In this document: in pieces, positions 8,484 through 17,359 of the stretch
Numbering within the stretch: position 1 is the stretch's first letter
How the letters are laid out: each line of letters starts with the position of its first letter
From: Actinomadura macra NBRC 14102
GTDB lineage: Bacteria; Actinomycetota; Actinomycetes; Streptosporangiales; Streptosporangiaceae
Length of the DNA stretch: 64,000 nt
Direction: 5' to 3'
NCBI RefSeq assembly: GCF_001552215.1
Contig: NZ_BCQT01000019.1
Span: 248,001-312,000 of the forward strand
The notes under the pieces: model-generated
Told to the model about the DNA's origin: nothing
Database searches by the model: none
What the model saw: the letters and a program-made list of their open reading frames with translations, nothing else
Program-made: the position numbers and the translations under genes

Positions 8484-9473
8484 TCAGCCGCCGATGGCCG
8501 ACATCGGGCGGGACGGCTGGAGGAAGGACGGATCGTCGATGCCGTGACCGGCGCGCTTGGCGCGGACGGCGGCGCGCCAGCGGTCGGCGAGCACGGTGTC
8601 GGCGGCACCGCCGCGCAGGGCGTCGCGGAGGTTGGACTCCTCGGTGGCGAACAGGCAGTTGCGGATCTGCCCATCCGCGGTGAGCCGGACGCGATCGCAG
8701 GCGCCGCAGAACGGACGGGTCACCGAGCCGATCACGCCGACCGTCGCGGGCCCTCCGTCGATCAGGAACGTCTCGGCCGGGGCGCTGCCGCGGGCGTGCG
8801 CCTCGTCCGGCGTCAGCGTGAACGCGGCCGACAGCCGGTCGAGGATCTCGTCGGCGGTGATCATGTCGTCGCGTTTCCAGCCGTGCTGGGCGTCCAGCGG
8901 CATCTGCTCGATGAACCGGAGCCGGTAGCCGTGCTCCAGGCAGTACCGCAGCAGCGGGACGGCCTCGTGGTCGTTGATCCCCCGCATCAGCACCGCGTTG
9001 ATCTTCACCGGCGCCAAGCCCGCCGCCCGCGCCGCGGCGAGGCCCGCGAGGACGTCACCGAGCCGGTCGCGGTGCGCCAGCCGCTTGAACGTCGCGGCGT
9101 CGAGGGTGTCGAGGGAGACGTTCACCCGGTCCAGGCCCGCGTCGGCGAGCGGCGCGGCCAGCCGGTCGAGACCGATGCCGTTGGTGGTCAGCGACACCTG
9201 GGGACGCGGTGCGAGCGCGGCGGTGGCCTGCACGATGCCGGGCAGGCCGCGCCGCAGCAACGGCTCGCCGCCGGTGTAGCGGACCTCGGTGATCCCGAGG
9301 TCGCGGACGCCGATGCCGACGAGCCGGAGCACCTCGTCGTCGGTGAGCAGTTCGGGTTTGGGCAGCCAGTCCAGCCCCTCGGGCGGCATGCAGTACGAGC
9401 ACCGCAGGTTGCACCGGTCGGTGAGCGAGACCCGCAGGTCAGTCGCGGTGCGGCCGAAGGTGTCGACAAGCAC
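8484..9473 (-). CDS. moaA: GTP 3',8-cyclase (molybdenum cofactor synthesis, radical SAM)
   Basis: First committed enzyme of molybdopterin synthesis; about 329 residues. The N-terminal radical SAM cluster motif is CNLRCSYC, TGGEPLLRRG is the SAM-binding GGEP loop, and the C-terminal second Fe-S cluster is visible as CGACDRVRLT with a later NCLF Cys. The chain ends in GG, the conserved tail required in MoaA. GTG 9473 is preferred because AAGGGG lies 5 bp upstream; GTG 9479 is the alternative. It heads moaA-mobA-DUF6457. Together with fdhD at 28536 it suggests the cell matures molybdenum enzymes such as formate dehydrogenase. Confidence 0.94.
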   Translation of the reverse strand: MLVDTFGRTATDLRVSLTDRCNLRCSYCMPPEGLDWLPKPELLTDDEVLRLVGIGVRDLGITEVRYTGGEPLLRRGLPGIVQATAALAPRPQVSLTTNGIGLDRLAAPLADAGLDRVNVSLDTLDAATFKRLAHRDRLGDVLAGLAAARAAGLAPVKINAVLMRGINDHEAVPLLRYCLEHGYRLRFIEQMPLDAQHGWKRDDMITADEILDRLSAAFTLTPDEAHARGSAPAETFLIDGGPATVGVIGSVTRPFCGACDRVRLTADGQIRNCLFATEESNLRDALRGGAADTVLADRWRAAVRAKRAGHGIDDPSFLQPSRPMSAIGG

Positions 9474-9519
9474 GGGCACCCCTTCTCTGCTGCCCGGCGG
9501 CCCGGCTCGCGGGTCGCCG

Positions 9520-9548
9520 TTGGTTCACGGTCAGTCGTTCCAGACTAT
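9520..9548 (+). promoter_or_regulatory. Promoter candidate for the hydrolase-kinase-MMPL-regulator unit
   Basis: TTGGTT (9520-9525), an exact 17-bp spacer, then GACTAT (9543-9548) lie in the 191-bp divergent gap between moaA and the hydrolase gene. The -10 match is partial, so this is a moderate call. Confidence 0.4.
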
Positions 9549-9664
9549 TCCGGTGAATGACGATCCGTCGCATCGCGCGATGCGGGGGCGGTCCGTCGTG
9601 CTGGAGAATCGCCCTGCCTGCTGGAAAATCGTCGACGACGCGTTCCGATCGTGGGAGGTCAGGA

Positions 9665-10471
9665 GTGACAACGCCGCGGGAGTGGGAGTTCGCCGGGACG
9701 CGGGGCGCCGTCACGGCGCGTATCTGGGCGGCGGACGCCCCCCGCTACATCGCCGTCCTCGTGCACGGGTACGGCGAGCACCTCGGCCGTTACGGGCACG
9801 TCGCGGACGCGCTCGTGCGGCACGGCGCTGCGGTCTGTGGGCCCGACCACATGGGGCACGGCCGTTCGGCGGGCGACCGCGTCCTGATCGAGGACTATGA
9901 GGACGTCGTCGCCGACGTCCGCACGGTCGTGGCGGCGGCCCGCGGCGACCACCCGGAGCTGCCGGTCGTGATGATCGGCCACTCGATGGGCGGGCTGATC
10001 GCCACCCGGTACGCCCAGCTCCACGGCGCGGGGCTCGCCGCGCTGGTCCTGTCCGGGCCGGTGCTGGGCCGCTGGCACGTCGTGGACGGGCTGCTCCCGC
10101 TGGAGGAGATGCCCGACGCGCCGATCGACCCGTCCACGCTGTCACGCGATGCCTCCGTGGGGAAGGCGTACGTGGAGGATCCGCTCGTGTGGCACGGACC
10201 GTTCAAGAAGGCCACGGTCCGGGCCTTGGACACCGCCCTCCGGCGGGTCAACGGGCACGGCTCGCTTGGCGCGCTGCCCGTCCTGTACGTGCACGGGACC
10301 GACGACGAGCTGGTCCGGCCGGAGGACAGCCGGATCGGCGTCGAGGCCGTCCGCGGGGACCGCCTCACCGAGCGGCACTACCCGGGCGCCCGGCACGAGG
10401 TCTTCAACGAGACCAACCGCGCCGAGGTGCTCGGCGACGTCACCGCGTTCGTCGACCGCGTCCTAGCCTGA
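9665..10471 (+). CDS. Alpha/beta hydrolase, monoacylglycerol-lipase type
   Basis: Lipase/esterase of about 268 residues with a clear triad: nucleophile in GHSMGGLIATRYA, Asp in VHGTDDELV and His in GARHEVFNE. The oxyanion region is VLVHGYGEHLGRYGH, typical of monoglyceride lipases and lysophospholipases. GTG 9665 follows GGGAGG with 6 bp spacing; the open frame extends upstream but without a better site. It lies 9 bp before the sensor kinase, so it is probably the first gene of a four-gene unit linked to the membrane. Confidence 0.88.
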   Translation: MTTPREWEFAGTRGAVTARIWAADAPRYIAVLVHGYGEHLGRYGHVADALVRHGAAVCGPDHMGHGRSAGDRVLIEDYEDVVADVRTVVAAARGDHPELPVVMIGHSMGGLIATRYAQLHGAGLAALVLSGPVLGRWHVVDGLLPLEEMPDAPIDPSTLSRDASVGKAYVEDPLVWHGPFKKATVRALDTALRRVNGHGSLGALPVLYVHGTDDELVRPEDSRIGVEAVRGDRLTERHYPGARHEVFNETNRAEVLGDVTAFVDRVLA

Positions 10472-10480
10472 GGCCGGCGG

Positions 10481-11998
10481 ATGCCCGCGAGGACGGCGTT
10501 GCGGCGCCTGACCCGCACCTCCCTGCGCGCCCGGCTGCTGGCGATCACGACCGCGCTGGTCGCGGCGGGGCTGGCGATCGGCGCCACCGTGATGATCGGC
10601 GCGCTGGGCCGCTACCAGACCGAGCGGATCGACGACCGGATCTCCGCCACGGCGCGGGTGATGGCGGCCCGCCCGATGCTGCCGGACGACGGGACCCGCA
10701 CCACGCCCGACCCGCGGCGGCTCACCCCGGTGTTCGACATCCTCGGGTTCTCCTACATGGTCTTTCTGCGCCCGGACGGCGGCGTCGCCCAGGTGATCTA
10801 CCGCCCAGGGATCCAGGGAAGGCCCGGCCCGCGGCTGCCCGCCCTCGACACGGCGGAGGTGGCACGCCGCCGCGGCCGCCCGTTCGACGCGCCCGGGGAA
10901 GGCGGCTCGGACCGGTGGCGGGCCATCGCGGTGCCGGTCTCCGACGCGAGCCTGCCGGGCGTGGGGAGCGTCGTCGTCGCCGCGCCGTGCGGGGACATCG
11001 ACGCGACGCTCGCCCGGATGCGGGTGACGAGCCTGGTCACCGGCGGTGCGGTGCTGGCCGCTCTCGCCGGGCTCGGCTTCTTCGCGATCCGGGCGGGGCT
11101 GCGGCCGCTGCGCCGGATCGAGGGATCGGCCGCGGCCATCGCGGCCGGCGACCTCGGCCACCGCATCCCCGACCTCGCGCCGCCAGGCTCGGAGATCGGG
11201 CGGCTGTCGGCGGCGCTGAACGGCATGCTCGCCCAGCTCGACGCCGCGTTCGCCGCCCGCGCCGCGTCCGAGGCGCGGATGCGGCGGTTCGTCGCCGACG
11301 TCAGCCACGAGCTGCGGACGCCGCTCGCGGGCATCAAGGGGTTCACCGAGCTGCATCGGATGGGCGGGCTGTCCGGGCCGGACGAGCCGGACCGGACGAT
11401 GCGCCGCATCGAGGGGGAGGCGGCCCGGCTGGCGAACCTGACCGAGGACCTGCTGCTCCTCGCCCGGCTGGACGGGCACGGATCCGGGGAGGGCGCCCCG
11501 CCGATGGACCTCGGCCCGATGGACCTGCGGACGCTCGCCTCCGACGCCCAGCACGACGTCCGCGCGCTGGACCCCTCCCGCCCGATCGAGCTCACCGGGC
11601 CGGGGGGCGGGCCGCCCGGCGCCGCGCCGGTGCTGGGGGACGAGGAGCGGCTCCGGCAGGTCGTCGGCAACCTCGTCGGCAACGCCGTCGCCCACACCCC
11701 GGCGGGCGGCCGGATCAGGATCGGGGTCGGCGCGCGCGACGGCCGGGCCGTCCTGGAGATCGAGGACGAGGGACCCGGCCTCGCGCCCGGCCAGGCGGAG
11801 CGTGTCTTCGACCGGTTCTACCGCGCGGACGCCTCCCGCAGGCGGGGCGGGAACGGCGGCGCGGGCCTTGGCCTGTCCATCGCCTGGTCGCTGGTCGCCG
11901 CGCACGGCGGCCGGATCGAGCTGGACACCGAACCCGGGCGCGGGTCGACGTTCCGCGTCTCGCTGCCGGTCCTGGAGGAGGACGCCGAGCCGGGGTGA
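10481..11998 (+). CDS. Two-component sensor histidine kinase
   Basis: 505 residues. It has an N-terminal TM helix (about 19-43), a periplasmic region of about 140 residues, a second TM (about 185-208), then HAMP (LRPLRRIEGSAAAIAAGDLG), HisKA with phosphorylated His in FVADVSHELRTPLAG near residue 275, and an HATPase domain with N box GNLVGNAVAHT, G1 DEGPGL and G2 GGAGLGLSI. The matching response regulator is two genes downstream (14339-15025), with the MMPL gene between. The layout resembles MprAB-like envelope-stress systems that control MMPL transporters. The signal is unknown. Confidence 0.92.
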   Translation: MPARTALRRLTRTSLRARLLAITTALVAAGLAIGATVMIGALGRYQTERIDDRISATARVMAARPMLPDDGTRTTPDPRRLTPVFDILGFSYMVFLRPDGGVAQVIYRPGIQGRPGPRLPALDTAEVARRRGRPFDAPGEGGSDRWRAIAVPVSDASLPGVGSVVVAAPCGDIDATLARMRVTSLVTGGAVLAALAGLGFFAIRAGLRPLRRIEGSAAAIAAGDLGHRIPDLAPPGSEIGRLSAALNGMLAQLDAAFAARAASEARMRRFVADVSHELRTPLAGIKGFTELHRMGGLSGPDEPDRTMRRIEGEAARLANLTEDLLLLARLDGHGSGEGAPPMDLGPMDLRTLASDAQHDVRALDPSRPIELTGPGGGPPGAAPVLGDEERLRQVVGNLVGNAVAHTPAGGRIRIGVGARDGRAVLEIEDEGPGLAPGQAERVFDRFYRADASRRRGGNGGAGLGLSIAWSLVAAHGGRIELDTEPGRGSTFRVSLPVLEEDAEPG

Positions 11999-12013
11999 AC
12001 GGTGGCCGTGAGT

Positions 12014-12033
12014 TTCCTGGGAACTTCCTGGGA
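12014..12033. promoter_or_regulatory. 11-bp-period direct repeat, probable response-regulator site
   Basis: TTCCTGGGA occurs at 12014-12022 and again at 12025-12033, an 11-bp period, in the kinase/MMPL gap. Read on the other strand it is CCCAGG-N5-CCCAGG. One-turn direct repeats are what OmpR/PhoB-type regulators bind, and this resembles the CTCAG-based repeats I recall for mycobacterial MprA. Binding by the regulator at 14339 is inference. Confidence 0.5.
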
Positions 12034-12162
12034 GCTCCGGCGGAGTGCGCTCCGGCCACCAGCACCCCTCACGGAGCGTGGCGGGATGGGAGCCTCTCAC
12101 GCCCAGCCGGCGCCCGGCCCGCTCCCAGCCGCCGGGCGGGCGGCAACGCGAACCTGATCCGC

Positions 12163-14328
12163 GTGAATACCAACGAAACCCAAGGAGAGACGGGCCCCTT
12201 CGCCCGGCTGGGCCGGTTCGTGGTCGGCCACCCGTGGCGCGTCATCGCGGTGTGGGTGGTGGCCGCGATCGCCGTGGTCGCGCTCGCCCCCGGCCTCCCG
12301 ACCAGCAGCGACGAGAGCGACTTCCTGCCCGGTCACTACGAGTCCGCCAAGGCGCAGCAGGTCCAGGAGACGGCGTTCCCCGAGGCGTTCACGCCGGCCG
12401 CGGTGATCGTCGTCCGCCGCGCTGACGGGCGACCGCTGTCGGCCGCCGACTCCGCCCGTGTCACCGGCCTCGCCAGGTCGGCCGAAGCCGCCCACCTCGA
12501 CGGCATCGCCGGGCTCGTGGCGGCCCCGCCCGCGCCGAACCGGCTCGTCCAGACGATCGGCGTCCGGCTGCCGGGCGACGTCGGCACGAGCAGCCCCGAG
12601 GCCGCCGACGCGGTGCAGGCGCTGCGCGCGGAGCTGGACCGGCTCACCGGCGGCACGGGCCTGCGGGCCCGCACCACCGGCGCCGCCGCCGCGACGCTCG
12701 ACGACCAGGAGGCCAGCGGCGACGCCGACGCCCTCGTCATGATCGCGACACTGGCGCTGATCCTCGTCCTGCTGCTGCTGATCTTCCGGAGCCCGGTGAC
12801 GGCACTGCTGCCGATCCTGGTGCTGGCGGTGCTCTCCCAGGTCGCGAACGGGCTGATCGCCGCGACCGTGCGGGCCCTCGGCCTCCGCGCGGACAGCTCG
12901 GCCTCGCAACTACTCATCGTGGTGCTGTTCGGCGTCGGCACCGACTACATCCTGTTCCTGATGTTCCGGTACCGGGAGCGGCTCCGCGCCGGCGACGACC
13001 CGAAGACCGCCATGGTCGGCGCGCTCGCCCGGGTGGGCGAGGCGATCACCTCGGCGGCCGGGGTCGTGATCATCGCGTTCCTGGCGATGACGCTGTCGTC
13101 GCTGTCGCTGTTCCGGTCCTGGGGGCCGTCGCTGGCCATCGCCGTGACGGTGACGCTGCTCGGCGGGCTGACGCTCGTGCCCGCCGTCGTCTCCCTGCTC
13201 GGCACGAAGGTCTTCTGGCCGTCCCGCGCCTGGCGGCGCGAGCCCGAGGCGGCGCGGTTCGCCCGGTTCGGCCGCTCGCTCGCCCGCCGTCCGGCCGTGT
13301 ACGCCGCGGTCACCGGCGGTGTCCTCGCGATCCTCGCGGTGGGCTCGTTCGGCTTCAAGCCCGACTTCGACCTCGCGTCCGGCGCGCTGCCGTCCTCGGC
13401 GGAGTCGCGTGTTGCGCTGGAGGACCTGAAGCGGGGCCTGCCTGCCGGCGCGACCGACCCGACCCACGTGTACGTCCAGGGCAAGGACCTCGACCAGGCG
13501 TCCCTGGCCCGGTTCGCCACCCGGCTGAAGTCCGTGGACGGCGTCGGGGAGGTCGCACCGCCGGAGGTCAGCCGCGACGGGACGACGGCCGGGTTCGCGG
13601 TCGTCCTGTCGGTGGCGCCGGAGTCGGCGAAGGCCCTGGACACCGTCCGGGGGCCGTTGCGCCGCACCGCCCACGAGGCGGCCCCGCCGGGGACGCGAGT
13701 GCTGGTCGGCGGCGGCACCGCGGTCTTCGTCGACATCCGCAGCGCGATGAACCGGGACTACTCGGTCGTGTTCCCGGCCGCCGCCGCGCTCATCTTCATC
13801 GTGCTGGCGCTGCTGCTGCGCAGCGTCATCGCGCCCTGGTACCTGCTCGCCACCGTCGGGCTCGGCTTCGGCGCCACGCTCGGCGCCGCGACGCTGCTGT
13901 TCCAGAAGGTCGGCGGCGAACCGGGCCTGCTGTTCCACCTACCGCTGATCATGTACATGTTCGTCGTGGCGCTCGGCACCGACTACAACATCCTGATCAT
14001 GGCACGGCTGCGGGAGGAGGCCCGCGAGGGGCTCGCGCCCCGGCCGGCGCTGGCCGCCGCGATCCGGCACACCGGGCCGACGATCGCCGCCGCCGGGCTG
14101 ATCCTGTGCGGCTCGTTCGCCGCGCTGACGCTCGCGGGCAACAAGGCGCTCGTCGAGGTCGGCTTCGCGATCTCGTTCGGCATCGCGGTCGCCGCGTTCC
14201 TCATGGCGCTGTTCCTCACCCCCGCCGTCACCGCCCTCATCGGGCACCGCGCCTGGTGGCCCGGGCACGGGGACGAGCCGCCGCCGCTGTGCCCCGTCCC
14301 GGAGCCGGTGGAGCAGCGCACACCGTAG
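12163..14328 (+). CDS. MMPL family RND transporter
   Basis: 721 residues, an actinobacterial MMPL/RND inner-membrane transporter that exports lipids or hydrophobic compounds using the proton gradient. It has TM1 near residue 30 (VIAVWVVAAIAVVALA), a large external loop, a bundle of TM helices with the MMPL signature LLIVVLFGVGTDYILFLMFRYRE, a second external domain, and a repeat of the bundle with VVALGTDYNILIMARLREE. The paired GTDY motifs carry the proton-relay Asp and Tyr residues. The start is GTG 12163 (MNTNETQGETGPF); in-frame upstream sequence lacks coding character. Flanked by a kinase and its regulator, so it is the likely output of that two-component system. Confidence 0.92.
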   Translation: MNTNETQGETGPFARLGRFVVGHPWRVIAVWVVAAIAVVALAPGLPTSSDESDFLPGHYESAKAQQVQETAFPEAFTPAAVIVVRRADGRPLSAADSARVTGLARSAEAAHLDGIAGLVAAPPAPNRLVQTIGVRLPGDVGTSSPEAADAVQALRAELDRLTGGTGLRARTTGAAAATLDDQEASGDADALVMIATLALILVLLLLIFRSPVTALLPILVLAVLSQVANGLIAATVRALGLRADSSASQLLIVVLFGVGTDYILFLMFRYRERLRAGDDPKTAMVGALARVGEAITSAAGVVIIAFLAMTLSSLSLFRSWGPSLAIAVTVTLLGGLTLVPAVVSLLGTKVFWPSRAWRREPEAARFARFGRSLARRPAVYAAVTGGVLAILAVGSFGFKPDFDLASGALPSSAESRVALEDLKRGLPAGATDPTHVYVQGKDLDQASLARFATRLKSVDGVGEVAPPEVSRDGTTAGFAVVLSVAPESAKALDTVRGPLRRTAHEAAPPGTRVLVGGGTAVFVDIRSAMNRDYSVVFPAAAALIFIVLALLLRSVIAPWYLLATVGLGFGATLGAATLLFQKVGGEPGLLFHLPLIMYMFVVALGTDYNILIMARLREEAREGLAPRPALAAAIRHTGPTIAAAGLILCGSFAALTLAGNKALVEVGFAISFGIAVAAFLMALFLTPAVTALIGHRAWWPGHGDEPPPLCPVPEPVEQRTP

Positions 14329-14338
14329 TCTCTGGATC

Positions 14339-15025
14339 ATGGAGGAGCGCACGCGGCTGCTCGTGGTGGACGACGAGCCGACGATCCGCGAACTGCTGGC
14401 CGCCAGCCTGCGGTTCGCCGGCTTCGCCGTCACGGCCGTGGCCACCGGGAACGAGGCGGTGGCCGCGGCCGCCCGGGAGCGGCCCGACCTGGTGCTGCTG
14501 GACGTGATGCTGCCCGACCTGGACGGCTTCTCGGTCATCGGCCGGCTGCGCGAGCGCAGCGGCCCGCTGCCGGTCCTGTTCCTCACCGCGCGGGACGACC
14601 CGTCCGACAAGGTCAGGGGATTGACCGCCGGCGGCGACGACTACGTCACCAAGCCGTTCGACCTGCCGGAGCTGATCGCCCGGATCCGCGCCGTGCTGCG
14701 GCGCACCGGCGGCGGCCCCGGCGGGCTGCTGACCGTCGCCGACCTGAGCCTGGATCCCGACTCCCACCAGGTCGTCCGGGGCGGGGAGCCGGTGCGGCTG
14801 TCCCCCACCGAGTTCCGGCTGCTGCGCTACCTGATGGAGAACGCCGACCATGTCCTGTCCAAGCCGCAGATCCTCGGCCGGGTGTGGGACTACGACTTCG
14901 GCGGCGACGCCGGCATCGTCGAGTCCTACATCGGCTACCTGAGGCGCAAGGTCGACGCCGGCGAGCCGAAGCTCATCCATACCGTCCGCGGCGTCGGTTA
15001 CGTGCTGCGGCGCCCGCTCGCCTAG
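14339..15025 (+). CDS. OmpR family response regulator
   Basis: 228 residues. Receiver domain with acidic pocket LLVVDDEP, phosphoacceptor Asp in LVLLDVMLPDLDG, Thr in LFLTARDD and Lys in DYVTKPFDLPE. The C-terminal winged helix has LSPTEFRLLRYLMEN and the ending IHTVRGVGYVLR, typical of OmpR/PhoB. It starts 10 bp after the MMPL stop, in the same unit as its presumed kinase. It probably binds the 11-bp repeats at 12014. Confidence 0.93.
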   Translation: MEERTRLLVVDDEPTIRELLAASLRFAGFAVTAVATGNEAVAAAARERPDLVLLDVMLPDLDGFSVIGRLRERSGPLPVLFLTARDDPSDKVRGLTAGGDDYVTKPFDLPELIARIRAVLRRTGGGPGGLLTVADLSLDPDSHQVVRGGEPVRLSPTEFRLLRYLMENADHVLSKPQILGRVWDYDFGGDAGIVESYIGYLRRKVDAGEPKLIHTVRGVGYVLRRPLA

Positions 15026-15338
15026 CCCGGCCTGGCCAGGACCCGCGCCATGCCGGTCCGACAGCACGTGCCAGGTGTCGTGAAACCGGTTGGTGCTGAA
15101 GCGCGCCGTGGTCCCCGGCCGCTGCCGTTTCCCCACCTCTCAGCCCTTCATGCAGACAATTCGATCCAGAGAGGAACCATAACCAGGCGCCGCAAGCGAA
15201 TTTCTGCCGATGCCACCGGCGACGACAGCATTGGCCTGCGCTGCACAATTCGCTATTCCTCACCTACTGGGAGCGGCGAAGCCCACAACGATGAAAATGA
15301 CATGCCGGACCACCGCCGACTCCGCCATGATGGAAGGC
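15026..15338. other. 313-bp gap between response regulator and nucleotidyltransferase
   Basis: No coding frame I can support. It starts with a short CCTGGCCAGG dyad after the regulator stop. From about 15160 to 15300 the sequence is less GC-rich than its surroundings, which suggests the promoter of the downstream gene, but I cannot place -35 and -10 boxes reliably. Confidence 0.4.
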
Positions 15339-16046
15339 ATGGCGGATCCGGCGAACGTGCTCCTGTACGGCATTGTGGGGTCCACCGCCTATGGCCTGGC
15401 CGGTCCCGGCTCCGACATCGACCGGCTCGGCGTCTACGCCTCGCCGACCATCGCCTTCCACGGCCTGGCCCCGCCCACCGGACGCCAGGCGACCATCGTC
15501 ACCACCGAACCGGACGTGACGTTCCACGAGGCCGCCAAGTACGCGACGCTGTGCCTGAGCATGAACCCCACGGTCACCGAACTGCTCTGGCTGCCGGACG
15601 AGTTGTACGAGACCCGCACGCCACTCGGCGGGCAGCTCATCGGCATCCGGGAGGCGTTCCTGTCCGCGCGCCGCGTGAAGGACGCCTATCTCGGCTACGC
15701 CGTGTCCCAGTTCCGCCGGATGGAGTCCCGTGGGGACGGCTCGTTCAACGCCGGAACCAGGCAGAAGACCGCCAAGCACGCCCGGCACCTCGCCCGCCTC
15801 GTCCACCAAGGGCTGCTGCTGTACCGCAGCGGAACGCTCGACGTCCGGCTGCCCGACCCGCAGTGGTACCTCGACTTCGGGGAGCGGGTGGCCGGCGGCG
15901 ACCTCACCAGGGCGCGTCGCGTCCTGTCCGAGGCCGAAGAAGGCTTCGCCGCCGCCCGCACTCCGCTGCCCGAGAAGCCCGACCGCGCCCGTGTCGAGGA
16001 GTGGCTGCACGACGTCCGCGCCGCGCACCTCCACGACATCGCATGA
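15339..16046 (+). CDS. Predicted nucleotidyltransferase, RlaP/DNA polymerase beta-like
   Basis: 235 residues. The N terminus has LYGIVGSTAYGLAGPGSDID, a GS-x-D-x-D type nucleotidyltransferase active site as in the RlaP group (PF10127). The rest is helical: ELLWLPDELYETRT, and a conserved region around KTAKHARHLARLVHQGLLL. The RlaP family is associated with RNA repair or modification in comparative studies, but no substrate is proven. Start chosen at ATG 15339 (MADPANVLLYG); in-frame ATGs at 15327, 15330 and 15291 are alternatives and no ribosome binding site decides between them. It is convergent with the Ala-rich gene, 5 bp away. Confidence 0.78.
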   Translation: MADPANVLLYGIVGSTAYGLAGPGSDIDRLGVYASPTIAFHGLAPPTGRQATIVTTEPDVTFHEAAKYATLCLSMNPTVTELLWLPDELYETRTPLGGQLIGIREAFLSARRVKDAYLGYAVSQFRRMESRGDGSFNAGTRQKTAKHARHLARLVHQGLLLYRSGTLDVRLPDPQWYLDFGERVAGGDLTRARRVLSEAEEGFAAARTPLPEKPDRARVEEWLHDVRAAHLHDIA

Positions 16047-16051
16047 CGCGC

Positions 16052-16723
16052 TCAGGCGCGTCCATGCGACATGGGGCGGCGGAGGACCCAGCTCTGCCGC
16101 GGTGCCCCGGCCAGCAAAGAGCACGCCTGCCGGGCCCGTGCGCGCCGGGAGGGCAACTCGGTGAGCAGCCCCACCCATTCCTCCCGGAACCGGGCTCGCT
16201 GCGTAACCGGCAGCGTGAGCACCGCCACCGCGACCAGCCGCTCCGACCCCCGCCCTAATCGCCGGGCGTCGGTCCTGCGGCCGGGCCACGTCGCGGCCAC
16301 CGGCCCCGGCGCCATCAGGGTGAAGACCCGCTCGCACTCCCCCAGCGCCGCCACGGCCGCGTGCTCCGCCTGAAGCATCGTGCTCACGTCCGCCGCCACG
16401 TACACCGCACGCGCCGCGGTCGCCGCGCGTACCGCCGTGCGTGCCGCATCCGCCGCGCGGACGGCCGCGAAGGCCGCGTCCAGCGCACGCGGCGCACCCA
16501 CCGCACGGGCCGCGGCGGCAGCCGCGTCCGCCGCCGCGTCCGCCGCGGTCGCCACGGCACGCGCTCTGGACGCCGCGTACACCGCCCCCACTCCGTCCGC
16601 CGAACCCGCCGCCGCACGCGCCGCCGCGTCCGCCGCGCTCACCGCGTCGGCCGCAGCACGCGCCGCGGGAAGGAGAGTGTCGGCGAAGTGGTCCGGTGCG
16701 GCCTGCTGCCGGTGGGGGTTCAT
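16052..16723 (-). CDS. Ala-rich helical protein downstream of PadR
   Basis: 223 residues. Residues about 18-120 are mostly Ala with regularly spaced Arg, Asp and Val (for example AADAAADAAAAAARAV), which would form one long amphipathic or coiled helix. The C-terminal 70 residues (LVAVAVLTLPVTQRARFREEWVG onward) look like the short domain found in proteins encoded next to actinomycete PadR regulators. ATG 16723 overlaps the PadR stop as ATGA, so the two are translationally coupled. The function is unknown. A structural role or PadR partner is possible. Confidence 0.7.
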   Translation of the reverse strand: MNPHRQQAAPDHFADTLLPAARAAADAVSAADAAARAAAGSADGVGAVYAASRARAVATAADAAADAAAAAARAVGAPRALDAAFAAVRAADAARTAVRAATAARAVYVAADVSTMLQAEHAAVAALGECERVFTLMAPGPVAATWPGRRTDARRLGRGSERLVAVAVLTLPVTQRARFREEWVGLLTELPSRRARARQACSLLAGAPRQSWVLRRPMSHGRA

Positions 16724-17070
16724 GGGCTGGCTCCAGGAGTGCCGGGGCGCAGACTGCCCCACGGGACAGGTGTGGTGGCGCGGTTCTGGTGTGCCTTGGC
16801 CAGGGCGAGGCGGGCGGCCTGGGTTCCCTCAGGGGTGAGCTCGTAGTAGCGGCGGCGTGGGCGGCCCGTGTCCTCGTGCTCTGCGGCGTCCTCCCAGCGG
16901 GAGGCGATCCAGCCGCACTCCTCCAGCCGCGTGATGATCGGGTACACCGTGCCCGAGGGCAGGCCGGTGGCCTGCACCATCTCCAGTCCGTACCACTCGC
17001 GTGCCGGTTCCAGCAGGGCCTGGCGCAGCACCATCTGGGTCTGCAACGTCATCCGCGGGCCCTTAGCCAC
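16720..17070 (-). CDS. PadR family transcriptional regulator
   Basis: Winged-helix regulator of about 116 residues with a clear PadR core: VLRQALLEPAREWYGLEM, SGTVYPIITRLEECGWI (recognition helix) and RRRYYELTPEGTQAARLAL (wing and helix). GTG 17070 is chosen because GGAGGGTGGG lies just upstream; it overlaps the previous gene's stop by 8 bp. ATG 17052 is the alternative. It is the middle gene of a three-gene unit with a small membrane protein before it and the Ala-rich protein after it. Confidence 0.88.
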   Translation of the reverse strand: MAKGPRMTLQTQMVLRQALLEPAREWYGLEMVQATGLPSGTVYPIITRLEECGWIASRWEDAAEHEDTGRPRRRYYELTPEGTQAARLALAKAHQNRATTPVPWGSLRPGTPGASP

Positions 17071-17359
17071 GCTTCCCACCCTCCGCACCGGCGAGCCCAT
17101 GCCCTTCACCGCCCCGCGGGTCGCCGCGCCCGCCGACGATCTGCGCCTGGGAGCGGCGCATCCGGGTGTTGTGGTAGATCCCGTACAGCAATCCGATCAC
17201 CGCGGTCCCCACGCCGACCGGCAGCCCGATGACCGGGAACACCATCGCCACGGCGGCCACGACGACCCCGACCATGACGATCACACCGACGACCAGGACA
17301 TCAGTCGAGAAGAGCGCCCCACACCGCCTCTTGGGCCCGTCTCCGGCCGGTACGCTCAT
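17063..17359 (-). CDS. Small two-TM membrane protein
   Basis: 98 residues with two adjacent hydrophobic segments (DVLVVGVIVMVGVVVAAVAMV and FPVIGLPVGVGTAVIGLLYGIY) followed by a charged Gly-rich tail. ATG 17359 has GCGAGGGCG upstream. It is first in the PadR unit and overlaps the PadR start. No family recognised. Small membrane partners are common beside PadR genes. Confidence 0.65.
   Translation of the reverse strand: MSVPAGDGPKRRCGALFSTDVLVVGVIVMVGVVVAAVAMVFPVIGLPVGVGTAVIGLLYGIYHNTRMRRSQAQIVGGRGDPRGGEGHGLAGAEGGKRG

Noticed and set aside
10189..12162. Very long frame on the plus strand running into the MMPL gene
   Set aside because: It overlaps the sensor kinase in another frame and has no domain before GTG 12163; it is an open-frame extension in GC-rich DNA.
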